A stretch of 64,000 nucleotides of DNA from the NCBI RefSeq assembly GCF_001556045.1, contig NZ_LSIC01000103.1:1-64000 (forward strand), written 5' to 3'. Shown here one piece after another: positions 34,491 to 43,582 of the stretch. Below the pieces are notes generated by a model, which was not told where the DNA came from, searched no databases, and saw nothing but the letters and a program-made list of their open reading frames with translations. Both the position numbers and the translations under genes were made by a program. How positions within the stretch are numbered: the stretch's first letter is position 1; every line of letters starts with the position of its first letter. The DNA is from Bradyrhizobium sp. CCH5-F6 (GTDB lineage: Bacteria > Pseudomonadota > Alphaproteobacteria > Rhizobiales > Xanthobacteraceae).

Positions 34491-35243
34491 ATGAATCGTC
34501 GTCACGCATTGAAGGCCCTTGCCGGTCTCGCGCTCTGTCCGGTCTGCAAACCGGCCTTTGCCGCCGAAGGTGCGCACTGGAGCTACGATGGTACCGGTGG
34601 CCCGGCAAAATGGGGCGACCTCGACGCGGCGAACAAGGCCTGCGGCATCGGCCTGCAGCAATCCCCGATCGACATCGAGGCGACGGTGAAATCGCAATTG
34701 CCGGCGCTGAAGCTGAATTGGGGCAAGAGCGCCGACACCATCGTCAACAACGGCCACACCATCCAGCTCAATTTCAGCGAAGGCAGCACGCTCACGCTCG
34801 GCGACACCAAGTACAAGCTGCTTCAGGTGCACTTCCACCGCCCGAGCGAGCACATGATCGGCGGCAAGAATTTTCCGATGGAAGCGCACTTCGTTCATCG
34901 CAACGAAGCCGGCGGTCTTGCCGTGGTCGGCGTGCTGATGACGGAAGGCCGGCAGAACCCGGCGTTCAGCAAGATCGTCAAGACAATGCCCGCGAGCGAA
35001 GGTCCGGCGGTGAAGGCCGATGCTGGCATCGATCCGCATGCGATGCTGCCGGCCCAGCTCAGCTACTACCGCTATCCCGGCTCGCTGACGACGCCGCCCT
35101 GCTCGGAAGTGGTCGAATGGCTGCTGTTGACGACCCCAATCCAGGTGTCCGCCGCCGACGTTGCGGCGTTCGCAAAGCTCTATCCGATGAACGCGCGCCC
35201 GGTGCAGAAGGACAACCGGCGCTACGTGCTGAAGTCGATCTGA
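34491..35243 (+). CDS. Alpha-type carbonic anhydrase, periplasmic
   Basis: 250 residues from the ATG at 34491. The signal peptide has an RR pair (NRRHALKALAGLALCPVC) and may use the Tat route. The enzyme domain starts at HWSYDGTGGPAKWGDLD; zinc ligands are in LLQVHFHRPSEH and MEAHFVHRN, and YPGSLTTPPCSEVVEW is the substrate pocket signature. It hydrates CO2 to bicarbonate in the periplasm. A palindromic repeat follows. Confidence 0.96.
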   Translation: MNRRHALKALAGLALCPVCKPAFAAEGAHWSYDGTGGPAKWGDLDAANKACGIGLQQSPIDIEATVKSQLPALKLNWGKSADTIVNNGHTIQLNFSEGSTLTLGDTKYKLLQVHFHRPSEHMIGGKNFPMEAHFVHRNEAGGLAVVGVLMTEGRQNPAFSKIVKTMPASEGPAVKADAGIDPHAMLPAQLSYYRYPGSLTTPPCSEVVEWLLLTTPIQVSAADVAAFAKLYPMNARPVQKDNRRYVLKSI

Positions 35244-35255
35244 GGCGTCGGCCCA

Positions 35256-35336
35256 TCGTGGCCCGGATGAGCAAAGCGACATCCGGGTGCGGTGCTCGAG
35301 ACGTCCCGGATATCGCTGCGCTCATCCGGGCTACGA
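35256..35336. repeat. Intergenic palindromic repeat (CCCGGATGAGC / GCTCATCCGGG type)
   Basis: CGTGGCCCGGATGAGCAAAG on the left and CTGCGCTCATCCGGGCTACG on the right form long inverse arms, with an inner GACATCCGGG / CCCGGATATC pair. It fills the space between the convergent carbonic anhydrase and lysS genes. The sequence resembles a widespread rhizobial repeat with core CCCGGATGAGC. Confidence 0.75.
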
Positions 35337-35349
35337 GTTTGCCGCTTGT

Positions 35350-36993
35350 CTACGCGCTCCGCGCCAGTGCGCCGTCGATCATGTTCACGGCGTTCTGGAG
35401 GCCATACACCGCGACGAAGGAGCCGAAGCGCGGACCCTTCTCCTGGCCGAGCAGCACCTGGTAGAGCATGTTGAACCAGTCGAGCGTGACGCCGGGGCGC
35501 CCGTCCTTGCCCTTCTTGACCTGGTCGAGGAAGGGCTCGCGGCGGCCGATCTCGTAGACGACGTTCTGGATGTCTTCCGCCGATGCCTCCTGCGGAAGCT
35601 GCGACAGCGCATCGCGCAGATCCTGGAGCGCGGCGCGCTCGGTCTCGGTCGGCACCCGGAACTGCTTCGTCGGCGCGACGAAGTCGCGATAATAGTTGAT
35701 GGCGTAGCCGACCATCGCGTCCAACTTGGGATGCGTCTGCGGGCTCACGCCGGGGCGATAGCGGCCGATGAAGCCCCACAGCGTCTCGGCATTCTCCGCG
35801 TTCGACGACGACACCAGCGTCAGCAGTAGCTGGAACGTGACGGGCATGTCGCCCTTCGGCGGCTTGCCGTTGTGGATGTGCCAGACCGGATTGCCGAGCT
35901 GCTGCTTGCCATCCTGCTTGGCAAAGCCGTCGAGGAACTGCTGGTAATCGTCGACGTTGCGCGGGATCACGTCGAAATAGAGCCGCTTGGCCGCCTTCGG
36001 TTCGCGGTACATGAACAGCGACAGCGATTCCGGCGAGGCATAGCGCAGCCATTCGTCGATGGTGAGGCCGTTGCCCTTCGACTTCGAGATCTTCTGGCCC
36101 TTCTCGTCGAGGAAGAGCTCGTAGTTGAAGCCTTCCGGCGGCGTGGCGCCGAGCGCCCTGGCGATCGCGCCGGAGAGCTTCACCGAATCGATCAGGTCCT
36201 TGCCGGCCATCTCGTAGTCGACGCCGAGCGCGACCCAGCGCATCGCCCAGTCGGCCTTCCACTGGCACTTGACGTTGCCGCCGGTGACGGGCGTTTCAAC
36301 TTCCTGATTGGTGTCTGGATCGACATAGGTCACGGTGCCGGCGGCGACGTCGCGGCGGATCATCGGCACCTGGAGCACGATCCCTGTGGTCTTGCTGATC
36401 GGCAGGAACGGCGAATAGGTCGCGCGGCGGTCCGGCCCCAGCGTCGGCAGGATGATTTCCATGATCTTGTCGTAGGCCGCGAGCATCTTCAGCAGCGTCG
36501 CGTCGAAGCGGCCTGACGTGTAGTAGTCGGTCGAGCTCGCGAACTCGTAGTCGAAGCCGAAATGGTCGAGGAAGGCGCGCAGCCGCGCATTGTTGTGGTG
36601 GCCGAACGACGGATACTCGTTGGAGAACGGATCCGGCACCCGCGTCAGCGGCTTGCCGAGATGCTCCGCCAGCATCTCCTTGTTGGGAACGTTGTCGGGT
36701 ACTTTCCGAAATCCGTCCATGTCGTCGGAGAAGGCGAGCAGGCGCGTCTTGATCTTGTCCTCGGTCAGCACACGGAAGGCGTGGCGCACCATCGAGGTGC
36801 GTGCGACCTCGCCGAACGTGCCGATATGCGGCAGGCCCGAGGGACCGTAACCGGTCTCGAACAGCACCTCGTCCTTCGGGCTTTTCTTCAGCCGCGCGAC
36901 AATGGCCTTCGCCTGCTCGAACGGCCAGGCGTTGGATTGTTCGGCGAGCGCACGAAGATCGCTCGGGTTCGCGGCAAGATCGATAACGGACAT
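35350..36993 (-). CDS. lysS: Lysyl-tRNA synthetase, class I
   Basis: 547 residues from the ATG at 36993, with GGAGG seven bases upstream. It is the class I (archaeal/alphaproteobacterial) form, not the LysU-like class II enzyme. The HIGH-type motif is [16 protein letters not shown] and the KMSKS motif is [15 protein letters not shown]. It charges tRNA-Lys in the cytoplasm. Preceded by a palindromic repeat at 37071. Confidence 0.96.
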   Translation of the reverse strand: MSVIDLAANPSDLRALAEQSNAWPFEQAKAIVARLKKSPKDEVLFETGYGPSGLPHIGTFGEVARTSMVRHAFRVLTEDKIKTRLLAFSDDMDGFRKVPDNVPNKEMLAEHLGKPLTRVPDPFSNEYPSFGHHNNARLRAFLDHFGFDYEFASSTDYYTSGRFDATLLKMLAAYDKIMEIILPTLGPDRRATYSPFLPISKTTGIVLQVPMIRRDVAAGTVTYVDPDTNQEVETPVTGGNVKCQWKADWAMRWVALGVDYEMAGKDLIDSVKLSGAIARALGATPPEGFNYELFLDEKGQKISKSKGNGLTIDEWLRYASPESLSLFMYREPKAAKRLYFDVIPRNVDDYQQFLDGFAKQDGKQQLGNPVWHIHNGKPPKGDMPVTFQLLLTLVSSSNAENAETLWGFIGRYRPGVSPQTHPKLDAMVGYAINYYRDFVAPTKQFRVPTETERAALQDLRDALSQLPQEASAEDIQNVVYEIGRREPFLDQVKKGKDGRPGVTLDWFNMLYQVLLGQEKGPRFGSFVAVYGLQNAVNMIDGALARSA

Positions 36994-37070
36994 CAGGGGC
37001 CTCCGGGCCGCGGAAAATAGCGATTTCCGGGCAGAATGCAATTTTGTGAGGCGACACAGCCGCCTTCGTC

Positions 37071-37156
37071 GTCATTGCGAGCGAAGCGAAGCAATCCAGA
37101 CGACTTCCGCGGTGATGGCCTGGATTGCTTCGTCGCAAGGGCTCCTAGCAATGACG
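37071..37156. repeat. Intergenic palindromic repeat (GTCATTGCGAGCGAAGC type)
   Basis: GTCATTGCGAGCGAAGCGAA through GCAATCCAG faces CTGGATTGCTTCGTCGCAAG and GCAATGACG. It is the best-preserved copy in the window of the family also at 11664 and (degenerate) 47625. It lies between two genes read on the minus strand (the binding protein and lysS). Confidence 0.85.
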
Positions 37157-37174
37157 GCGGAGGGAGAGGCGAAA

Positions 37175-38110
37175 CTAAAACGGGCTCACCGAGAAATAGC
37201 GTAGCCACAGATCGGTATAGCGACCCTTCTCCCAGACGCGGAACAGCGCCCAGTTCAGGGCCTGGCGCAGCACGTCGTTGCCCTTGCGCACGGCGATGCC
37301 GATCCCTTCGCCGAAGAAACGGCTCTCGACGAAGGGACCGCCGGAGAAGGCGCAGCAATCGCCGGAATCGGTGCCGTTGATCCAGAACGCCAGCGAGATG
37401 CCGTCGCCGAATATGAAATCGACCTCGCCCCTGCGTAAAGCTGCGCGCATCGCGTCGTCACTGGGATAGGCATGCAGCTCCGCGTCGGTGAACATCGCCT
37501 TGAGATACGCCTCGTGCGCGGAGCCCGCGATGACGCCGACTTTCTTGCCCTCGAGATATTCAGGCCGGATCTCCGGCATCACCGCGTCCTTGCGCGACAC
37601 GAAGCGCGCCGGCACGCGGTAATAGGGATCGGTGAAGTCGACGCGGGCGCGCAGCTGAGGGCTCACCGCCATCGAGGCGATGATGGCATCGCCCCTGTTG
37701 GAGGTGAGCGCGTCGACCAGGGTCTCGAAGCGGCGCATCTGCACGGTGCAGGTGACCTTGATCTCCTCACAAAGCGAGCGGGCGAGATCGACGTTGAAGC
37801 CGGCCGGATTGCCGTCCGCGCCGGTGAAGTTGAACGGCGGATAGTCGGTCTCGGTCAGGAAGCGGATCACGGTCAGGCGCGACAGGTCCGGCCGCTCCGG
37901 TCGCCGGCGCGGGTCCCAGAAGCCGGGCACGGCCTGCGGGGCCGCCTGGGGGGCGACCTGCGGCGTGGCCTGGGGCGCCGCTGGGGGCCGCTTGGCGGGA
38001 GCCTGCGCCTCGGCGTCGGGCAGTCCCGTGAGCAGGCAGGCGCCGATGGCCAGCCCGGTCAGCAAGCTACGGGCAGATTTAGACGATTTCGCCTGTTGCG
38101 ATGGAGCCAT
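37175..38110 (-). CDS. Family 3 ABC transporter substrate-binding protein
   Basis: 311 residues. The N-terminal signal peptide ends near DAEAQA, followed by an unusual Pro/Ala/Gln-rich linker (about residues 37-62). The binding domain begins at VIRFLTETDYPPFNFTGADG and has GFNVDLARSLCEEI, the amino-acid-binding family 3 signature, then IIASMAVSPQLRARVDFTDP. Three cysteines beyond the signal (ICAV-type positions, including a DCCAF pair) might form disulfides. The ligand is probably an amino acid or similar; no permease gene is adjacent. Confidence 0.88.
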   Translation of the reverse strand: MAPSQQAKSSKSARSLLTGLAIGACLLTGLPDAEAQAPAKRPPAAPQATPQVAPQAAPQAVPGFWDPRRRPERPDLSRLTVIRFLTETDYPPFNFTGADGNPAGFNVDLARSLCEEIKVTCTVQMRRFETLVDALTSNRGDAIIASMAVSPQLRARVDFTDPYYRVPARFVSRKDAVMPEIRPEYLEGKKVGVIAGSAHEAYLKAMFTDAELHAYPSDDAMRAALRRGEVDFIFGDGISLAFWINGTDSGDCCAFSGGPFVESRFFGEGIGIAVRKGNDVLRQALNWALFRVWEKGRYTDLWLRYFSVSPF

Positions 38111-38210
38111 CGGCCGGAAATGAACGAATTTCGTTGGGATCGGAGGGCCTTATAGACCATCCCGGCGGGAACGCGAGCCCGGAATGCGGGGTGGTCAAGG
38201 GTCTCTCAGC

Positions 38211-38302
38211 CGTCATGCCTGGGCTTGTCTGTCCCGGACACCCTCGAACTTTCTCACCTCGCCCAAGAACGTGGATGGCCGGGACAAGCCCGGCCATGAC
38301 GA
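38211..38302. repeat. Intergenic palindromic repeat (GTCATGCCTGGGCTTGTC type)
   Basis: CGTCATGCCTGGGCTTGTCT on the left faces GGGACAAGCCCGGCCATGAC on the right, and the segment AACGTGGATGGCCGGGACAA is shared almost exactly with the element at 46286. It is located between the binding-protein gene and the SCO gene. Confidence 0.75.
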
Positions 38303-38328
38303 CGTGGAAGCGCTGCCGGATCGGGCTT

Positions 38329-38919
38329 TCAGAGATACCGCTTCAAATCCGCAGCAGCTTCTTCCGGTGTCCGCTTCAAATTGAACGGCGAAACGAACCG
38401 CCCCTCGCGGTCCATCAGATAGATCAGCGCGGTGTGGTCCATGGTGTAGTCGCCGTCCTTGGTCGGAACCTTCTTGGCATAGACCCGGTAGGAGCTGATG
38501 ACCTTGGCGGTCTCGGCGGGAGCGCCGGACAGGCCCTGGAGGTGGGGATCGAAGCTCGACAGATAATCCTTCATTGTCGCCGGCGTGTCGCGCTCGGGAT
38601 CGACCGAGATGAAGATGGCATTGACCTTGTCGGCGTCCTTGCCCATCGCGCGCAGCACTTCCGAGATCTCGAACAGCGAGGTCGGGCAGACGTCGGGGCA
38701 ATGGGTGTAGCCAAAGAAGATCAGGGTCGGCTTGCCCTTGAGGCTCTTGTCGGTGACGGCCTTGCCGTTCTGGTCGGTAAGCTGGAACGGGCCGCCAATC
38801 GCGGCCGGCTGCGCCACCTTGCTGACCCCGCCCATCGTCCAGAACAAGATCAGGAGCCCGACGATGAGGCTTGCGGCGAAGGCGGTCGCGATCACCAGCG
38901 GACGGGTGGCGGAGCTCAT
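38329..38919 (-). CDS. SCO family copper chaperone
   Basis: 196 residues. It is anchored by one N-terminal membrane helix (VIATAFAASLIVGLLILFW) with a periplasmic thioredoxin-like domain. The copper ligands are the two cysteines of GYTHCPDVCPTSL and the His in YTMDHTALIYLMD. SCO proteins help assemble the CuA centre of cytochrome oxidase. A small membrane protein gene lies just upstream on the same strand. Confidence 0.95.
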   Translation of the reverse strand: MSSATRPLVIATAFAASLIVGLLILFWTMGGVSKVAQPAAIGGPFQLTDQNGKAVTDKSLKGKPTLIFFGYTHCPDVCPTSLFEISEVLRAMGKDADKVNAIFISVDPERDTPATMKDYLSSFDPHLQGLSGAPAETAKVISSYRVYAKKVPTKDGDYTMDHTALIYLMDREGRFVSPFNLKRTPEEAAADLKRYL

Positions 38920-38943
38920 GGGCGGGAAACTTCCTGTCGCAGG

Positions 38944-39138
38944 TCAGAAGCAGGCGGCAAAGCCGGACCTGATCATTTCGAAGAACATCTGGCTGCCATA
39001 GTGGAACCAGAGCGCCAGCGCGCCGATCACGACGAGACCGCCGGTTGCCGCGCCAACCCACAGCAGCACGGATGGTGTCCGGCCGGCAGTGGGCGAATTG
39101 TCCGATAGACGCTGGGTTGGATGCAGTGGTTGAGCCAT
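38944..39138 (-). CDS. Small single-helix membrane protein
   Basis: 64 residues: a hydrophilic N-terminus of about 23 residues, one membrane helix (VLLWVGAATGGLVVIGALAL), then WFHYGSQMFFEMIRSGFAAC. No family name can be given. It is 24 bp upstream of the SCO gene on the same strand and probably cotranscribed, so a link to oxidase or copper assembly is possible. Composition and codon use match real genes nearby. Confidence 0.7.
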   Translation of the reverse strand: MAQPLHPTQRLSDNSPTAGRTPSVLLWVGAATGGLVVIGALALWFHYGSQMFFEMIRSGFAACF

Positions 39139-39249
39139 GACAACGATCGGGGCAACGGCCCCTGTTCCCAGGCATTCAGATAGGCTCTACGCCGCCGGCG
39201 GGCAAGACGCCGCCGGCGGCGCGTAAGAAATCTGGTCAGGCCGCAAATA

Positions 39250-39777
39250 TCAGTGAAGGAGCTGCCCCCGAGCCGATTCGACCGGCTGTTGCTCCGCTTG
39301 TGGGACAGATCGGCGTGACGGCTTGGCCGTCGAGGCCTGCGCGTCCAGGTAGCAGGGCTTGTACATGGCCGCGAGCTGCTTGCCCTTCAGGAAGAGCATC
39401 CGTGGGGTAAGCCCGCCCCGCTGGCCGATCCAGCGCCTTATCTGCGATGGATACATCGCGTAGAGCATCTGGGTTGCTTCAGGATTGGTGACGGCGCGGC
39501 CGTTGGAGCCGAAATCCCAGGCGGCGTGGAAGCCGAGTGTCGCATGCGAGGTGACGCAGATCCGGTCGTGCGGGATGGCGCCGAGGACGATGGTGCAGGC
39601 CGAGGCGCAGAGGCCGTCGATGATGACGGTTTCGCCTGATTGACGCAGGTCCTGGTATTTGTCGACGTAGGTTCCAATCCGGCCGCCGCGGTCATCCGCG
39701 ATACGAACCACCGCGTGAGAAGCCCCCATGCCCGCGATCAGGAGAACCGACGCAAGCAACCCGGTCAGAAACTTCAT
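39250..39777 (-). CDS. Secreted ClpP-like-fold protein of unknown function
   Basis: 175 residues from the ATG at 39777. Signal peptide MKFLTGLLASVLLIAGMGAS. The segment VIIDGLCASACTIVLGAIPH resembles the strand-turn-helix carrying the serine nucleophile in ClpP/crotonase-like proteins, and TSHATLGFHAAWD offers a candidate histidine. Similar secreted proteins are common in Bradyrhizobium but have no assigned function. The C-terminal 30 residues are polar and low in complexity. The 263 bases to the next gene hold nothing I can identify. Confidence 0.75.
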   Translation of the reverse strand: MKFLTGLLASVLLIAGMGASHAVVRIADDRGGRIGTYVDKYQDLRQSGETVIIDGLCASACTIVLGAIPHDRICVTSHATLGFHAAWDFGSNGRAVTNPEATQMLYAMYPSQIRRWIGQRGGLTPRMLFLKGKQLAAMYKPCYLDAQASTAKPSRRSVPQAEQQPVESARGQLLH

Positions 39778-40040
39778 TGTCCCCCGCCCCAGTCGTATTC
39801 GAATCTGCGTGTCAGGTGGTGATGCGAAGCTAGCGTCTGTCGTAACCGAGGTTTTGTCTAGGCAGCCCGGCTGGCTCAAAACAAATTCAAATCCAGTGTT
39901 GCGTCCGCGCTGCACTCTGCGGGTCTCTCTCCCAAAGTGGAACAAGTTAATGAGGTCTTACGCGCCGCGCCCTTGATCTCGGTTGCAACCGCTGGCTTCA
40001 ATCCGGGCAATGACAGGGGAATACATGATGGGGGAAGCGC

Positions 40041-41699
40041 ATGGCTGAAGAGGCTGACGTCATTGTCGTCGGTGCGGGACTGTCGGGCCTCGTCGCCGCC
40101 ACCGAGATCGCGGACGCGGGCAAGCGCGTGATCGTTTTGGACCAGGAAGGCGAGCAGTCGCTCGGGGGACAGGCGTTCTGGTCGTTCGGCGGATTGTTCC
40201 TGGTCGATTCGCCGGAGCAGCGCCGGCTCGGCATCAAGGATTCGTTCGAGCTCGCGATGCAGGACTGGCTCGGCAGCGCCGGATTCGACCGCGATGACGA
40301 CTTTTGGCCGCGCAAATGGGCGGAAGCCTATGTCGCGTTCGCAGCCGGCGAGAAGCGCGGCTGGCTGCGCGCGATGGGCCATCGTATCTTCCCAGTGGTC
40401 GGTTGGGCCGAGCGCGGCGGCTACGACGCGATGGGCCATGGCAATTCGGTGCCGCGCTTTCACGTCACCTGGGGAACCGGACCCGGCATCGTCGAGCCGT
40501 TCGAGCGCCGCGCGCGCGAGGCGGTGAAGAGTGGCCGATTGATCTTCAAGTTCCGCCATCGCGTCGATGCATTGTCCGTCACCAACGGCACCGTGGATGG
40601 CGTCAGTGGCGCCGTCCTTGCGCCCGACACCATCGAGCGCGGCAAGAGCTCCTCCCGCAATACGGTCGGCGAATTCGCACTCAAGGCGCAGGCTGTGATC
40701 GTCGCCTCCGGGGGCATCGGCGGCAATCACGACCTGGTGCGGCAGAACTGGCCGAAGCGGCTCGGCGAGCCGCCGAAATTCATGATCTCCGGCGTGCCTG
40801 AGCATGTCGACGGCCGCATGATCGGCATCACGGAGAAATCAGGCGCGCGGCTGATCAACCGCGACCGCATGTGGCACTATGTCGAGGGCATCCAGAACTG
40901 GTCGCCGATCTGGCCGCGTCACGGTATCCGCATCCTGCCCGGCCCGTCCTCGATGTGGTTCGACGCCACGGGCACGCGGCTTCCGGCACCGCTGTTCCCG
41001 GGCTCCGATACGCTCGGCCAACTCAAATACATCATGTCCACGGGGTATGATTATTCCTGGTTCATCCTGACCCAGAGCATCATCAAGAAGGAGTTTGCGC
41101 TGTCCGGCTCGGAGCAGAACCCCGACCTGACCGGCAAGAGCTGGCGCATGACCTTGCGCCGGGCCACCAACAAAGGCGCGCCGGCTCCGGTGGAGGCCTT
41201 CAAGCGCCATGGTGTCGACTTCATCGTCCGCGACAAGCTCGAGGATCTCGTTGCGGCCATGAACAAGCTCGCCGGCAGCGATCTCCTCAAGCTCGAGCAC
41301 GTCAAGATTCAGATCGAGGCGCGCGACCGCGAGATCGCCAATGCTTACGTCAAGGATGCGCAGGTGATGAACATCCACAATGCGCGCCGCTACATCGGCG
41401 ACAAATTGATCCGCACCGCCTCTCCACACCGCATCCTCGATCCCGCGCATGGGCCGCTGATCGCGGTGAAGCTCAACATCCTCACCCGCAAGACGCTGGG
41501 CGGCTTCGAGACCGATCTCGACTCCCGCGTGTTCGGGGAAGAGGGAAGTGTCATTTCCGGTCTCTACGCCGTCGGCGAAGCCGCCGGCTTCGGCGGCGGC
41601 GGCATGCATGGCTATCGGTCGCTGGAGGGCACGTTCCTCGGCGGCTGCCTGTTCTCGGGCCGCAATGCGGGCCGTGCGGCCGCCAAAGCGGTGGGTTAG
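40041..41699 (+). CDS. FAD-binding dehydrogenase (KSTD/fumarate reductase-like)
   Basis: 552 residues. The N-terminal dinucleotide-binding loop is IVVGAGLSGLVAATEIADAG, the C-terminal FAD region is LYAVGEAAGFGGGGMHGYRS followed by LEGTFLGGCLFSGR. The intervening sequence matches the FAD_binding_2 class that contains 3-ketosteroid dehydrogenases and flavocytochrome c. The electron acceptor and substrate are unknown. The esterase gene starts four bases after its stop, so the two may act together. Confidence 0.88.
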   Translation: MAEEADVIVVGAGLSGLVAATEIADAGKRVIVLDQEGEQSLGGQAFWSFGGLFLVDSPEQRRLGIKDSFELAMQDWLGSAGFDRDDDFWPRKWAEAYVAFAAGEKRGWLRAMGHRIFPVVGWAERGGYDAMGHGNSVPRFHVTWGTGPGIVEPFERRAREAVKSGRLIFKFRHRVDALSVTNGTVDGVSGAVLAPDTIERGKSSSRNTVGEFALKAQAVIVASGGIGGNHDLVRQNWPKRLGEPPKFMISGVPEHVDGRMIGITEKSGARLINRDRMWHYVEGIQNWSPIWPRHGIRILPGPSSMWFDATGTRLPAPLFPGSDTLGQLKYIMSTGYDYSWFILTQSIIKKEFALSGSEQNPDLTGKSWRMTLRRATNKGAPAPVEAFKRHGVDFIVRDKLEDLVAAMNKLAGSDLLKLEHVKIQIEARDREIANAYVKDAQVMNIHNARRYIGDKLIRTASPHRILDPAHGPLIAVKLNILTRKTLGGFETDLDSRVFGEEGSVISGLYAVGEAAGFGGGGMHGYRSLEGTFLGGCLFSGRNAGRAAAKAVG

Positions 41700-41702
41700 A
41701 TC

Positions 41703-42620
41703 GTGCGCCGATGGATGCACGTCGGGGCGCTGGCCGCTTCATTGGCGGCAGCTCCAGTTGCATCCGCCGATACGATCGACGTCAACGGCGTGAAGCGCTC
41801 GTACACCGCGCAGCTGCCCGGCAAGAGGTCTGTGCCGCTCGTGATCGTGCTGCACGGCAAGACCCAGCGCGGCGCCGACATGATCACGCGGACGGCCTGG
41901 CCGCAGGTTGCAAAACGCGAGGGCCTGGCCGTGGTCTTTCCGGACGGGCTCAACAATGCATGGGCGGACGCACGAACGAAGGCGGGGCCTGCCCTGCGCG
42001 GACCACCGGCGGGTACCGATGACGTCGCCTTCATCGCGAAGCTCGTCGAGAAGCTGGTGGCCGACGGCACGGCGGATGCAAAGCGCGTCTTCGTCGCGGG
42101 CGTCTCCAATGGCGGCGCCATGGCGATGACCATGGCCTGCGCGCGTGCCGATCTGTTTGCGGCCGCCGCGAGTGTGATCATGAATCTCAATGACGAGGCC
42201 GCCGTCACCTGCCATCCGTCGCGGCCGCTCCCGATGTTGCTCATGAACGGCACCGCCGACCTGCTGGTCCCCTACGGCGGTGGACGCGGAGCGAGCTATT
42301 TTGCCGCAGACGGCTTCTGGTCGACGGACGAGACGCTGGCGTTCTGGCGCAGGCTCAATGGCTGCGAGACCGATGACGCCGAGACGATTGACTTGCCGGA
42401 CAGGGCGCCCGCGGATCAATCCACGGTCACCCGGATCTCCTCACGCTGTCCCCGGGGACACGACGTGGTGCTCTATCGCGTCAACCATGGCGGCCACCGC
42501 GTGCCCGGATTTTCTCCGGATGCCCGCTTCCCCAAGGTCGCCGCCGGCCTGCTGGGGCCGCAGAACGCTGACATCGACGGTGCCGAGACGATCTGGACGT
42601 TCTTCAGCCAGTTTCCGTAA
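41703..42620 (+). CDS. Secreted alpha/beta-hydrolase esterase (LpqC/PHB depolymerase-like)
   Basis: 305 residues from a GTG. Signal peptide up to about PVASA. Nucleophile motif RVFVAGVSNGGAMAMTMACA, acid in LLMNGTADLLVPYGGG, and His in RVNHGGHRVPGF complete a catalytic triad of the COG3509 group, which includes feruloyl esterases and polyhydroxybutyrate depolymerases. It is exported to the periplasm. It follows the FAD dehydrogenase gene with only three bases between. Confidence 0.9.
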   Translation: MRRWMHVGALAASLAAAPVASADTIDVNGVKRSYTAQLPGKRSVPLVIVLHGKTQRGADMITRTAWPQVAKREGLAVVFPDGLNNAWADARTKAGPALRGPPAGTDDVAFIAKLVEKLVADGTADAKRVFVAGVSNGGAMAMTMACARADLFAAAASVIMNLNDEAAVTCHPSRPLPMLLMNGTADLLVPYGGGRGASYFAADGFWSTDETLAFWRRLNGCETDDAETIDLPDRAPADQSTVTRISSRCPRGHDVVLYRVNHGGHRVPGFSPDARFPKVAAGLLGPQNADIDGAETIWTFFSQFP

Positions 42621-42753
42621 AGCGACGCATGCATCGGCTGTGACGCATCCGCCGCACGCGACGCATGCGTGCCCGGCCATGCATGCGTGCTCGGGGTGGC
42701 AGAGCGCGAGGTGCTGGGCTAGACAGGGCCGCCATTCCACCAGGAGATCCCCA

Positions 42754-43104
42754 ATGAGCATTCAGCGTTTTGAAACCGGTCCGCGCATGAGCCAGGTCGT
42801 CGTGCACGGCAACACCGTTTATCTCGCCGGCGTCGTCGCGAACAAGGCGGCCGGCGAAAGCGTGACGAAGCAGACCCAGGATATCCTGGCGACCATCGAC
42901 AGCCATCTCGCCAAGGCCGGCACCGACAAGTCGAAGCTGCTCGCGGCAACGATCTACATCACCGACATGAAGACCTTCGGCGAGATGAACGCGGTGTGGG
43001 ACGCCTGGGTGTCGCCCGGCAACACCCCGGCGCGCGCCACCGTCGAAGCCAAGCTGGCCGCTCCGCAATACACCGTCGAGATCATGGTGACGGCGGCGAA
43101 GTAG
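42754..43104 (+). CDS. RidA family protein
   Basis: 116 residues from the ATG at 42754 (CAGGAG upstream). YLAGVVANKAAGESVTKQTQ, ATIYITDMKTFGEMNAVWD and PARATVEAKLAAPQYTVEIM are typical of the RidA/YjgF family, trimeric enamine/imine deaminases. The Arg of ARATVEAKL, needed for substrate binding in active RidA proteins, is present. The 133 bases upstream contain repeated GCATGC-like words. Confidence 0.93.
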   Translation: MSIQRFETGPRMSQVVVHGNTVYLAGVVANKAAGESVTKQTQDILATIDSHLAKAGTDKSKLLAATIYITDMKTFGEMNAVWDAWVSPGNTPARATVEAKLAAPQYTVEIMVTAAK

Positions 43105-43216
43105 CGCCTGCACGATCCCCCTGCGCGCGCCGATGACCTCCGAGGTAATCGATCGGCGCGCGCAAACCTTCGATAGTCGCGTTCAGCCGAATACGGCGCC
43201 ATCGAAGGAGAGCATC

Positions 43217-43582
43217 ATGACCGACCCCACCACCATCGCCCATCGCTATATCGAGCTTTGGAACGAGCGCACCGCCGGCCGACGCCGCGAGCTGCTCGGC
43301 GAAAGCTGGACGGCGGATGCGAGCTATGTCGATCCCTTGATGAGGGGTGACGGCCGGGACGGCATCGAGGCGCTGATCGCGGGCGTGCAGCAGCGCTTCC
43401 CCGATTTCACATTCAAGCTGATCGGCCAGCCCGACGGCTACGGCGATCACATCCGCTTTTCGTGGGGACTTGGTCCCGATGGTGCCGACAGCCCGATCAA
43501 GGGCACTGATTTTGCCGTGCTGAGGGACGGCCGCATCAGCAGCGTGACCGGATTTCTGGACCAGGTGCCGACCGGGGTGTGA
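43217..43582 (+). CDS. NTF2-like / SnoaL-domain protein
   Basis: 121 residues from the ATG at 43217, behind GAAGGAG. The helical start IAHRYIELWNERTAGRRREL and the strands SYVDPLMRGDGRDGIEALI and FTFKLIGQPDGYGDHIRFSW fit the cone-shaped NTF2/SnoaL fold of small isomerases or binding proteins. Function unknown. Its stop overlaps the possible start of the helicase gene. Confidence 0.88.
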   Translation: MTDPTTIAHRYIELWNERTAGRRRELLGESWTADASYVDPLMRGDGRDGIEALIAGVQQRFPDFTFKLIGQPDGYGDHIRFSWGLGPDGADSPIKGTDFAVLRDGRISSVTGFLDQVPTGV

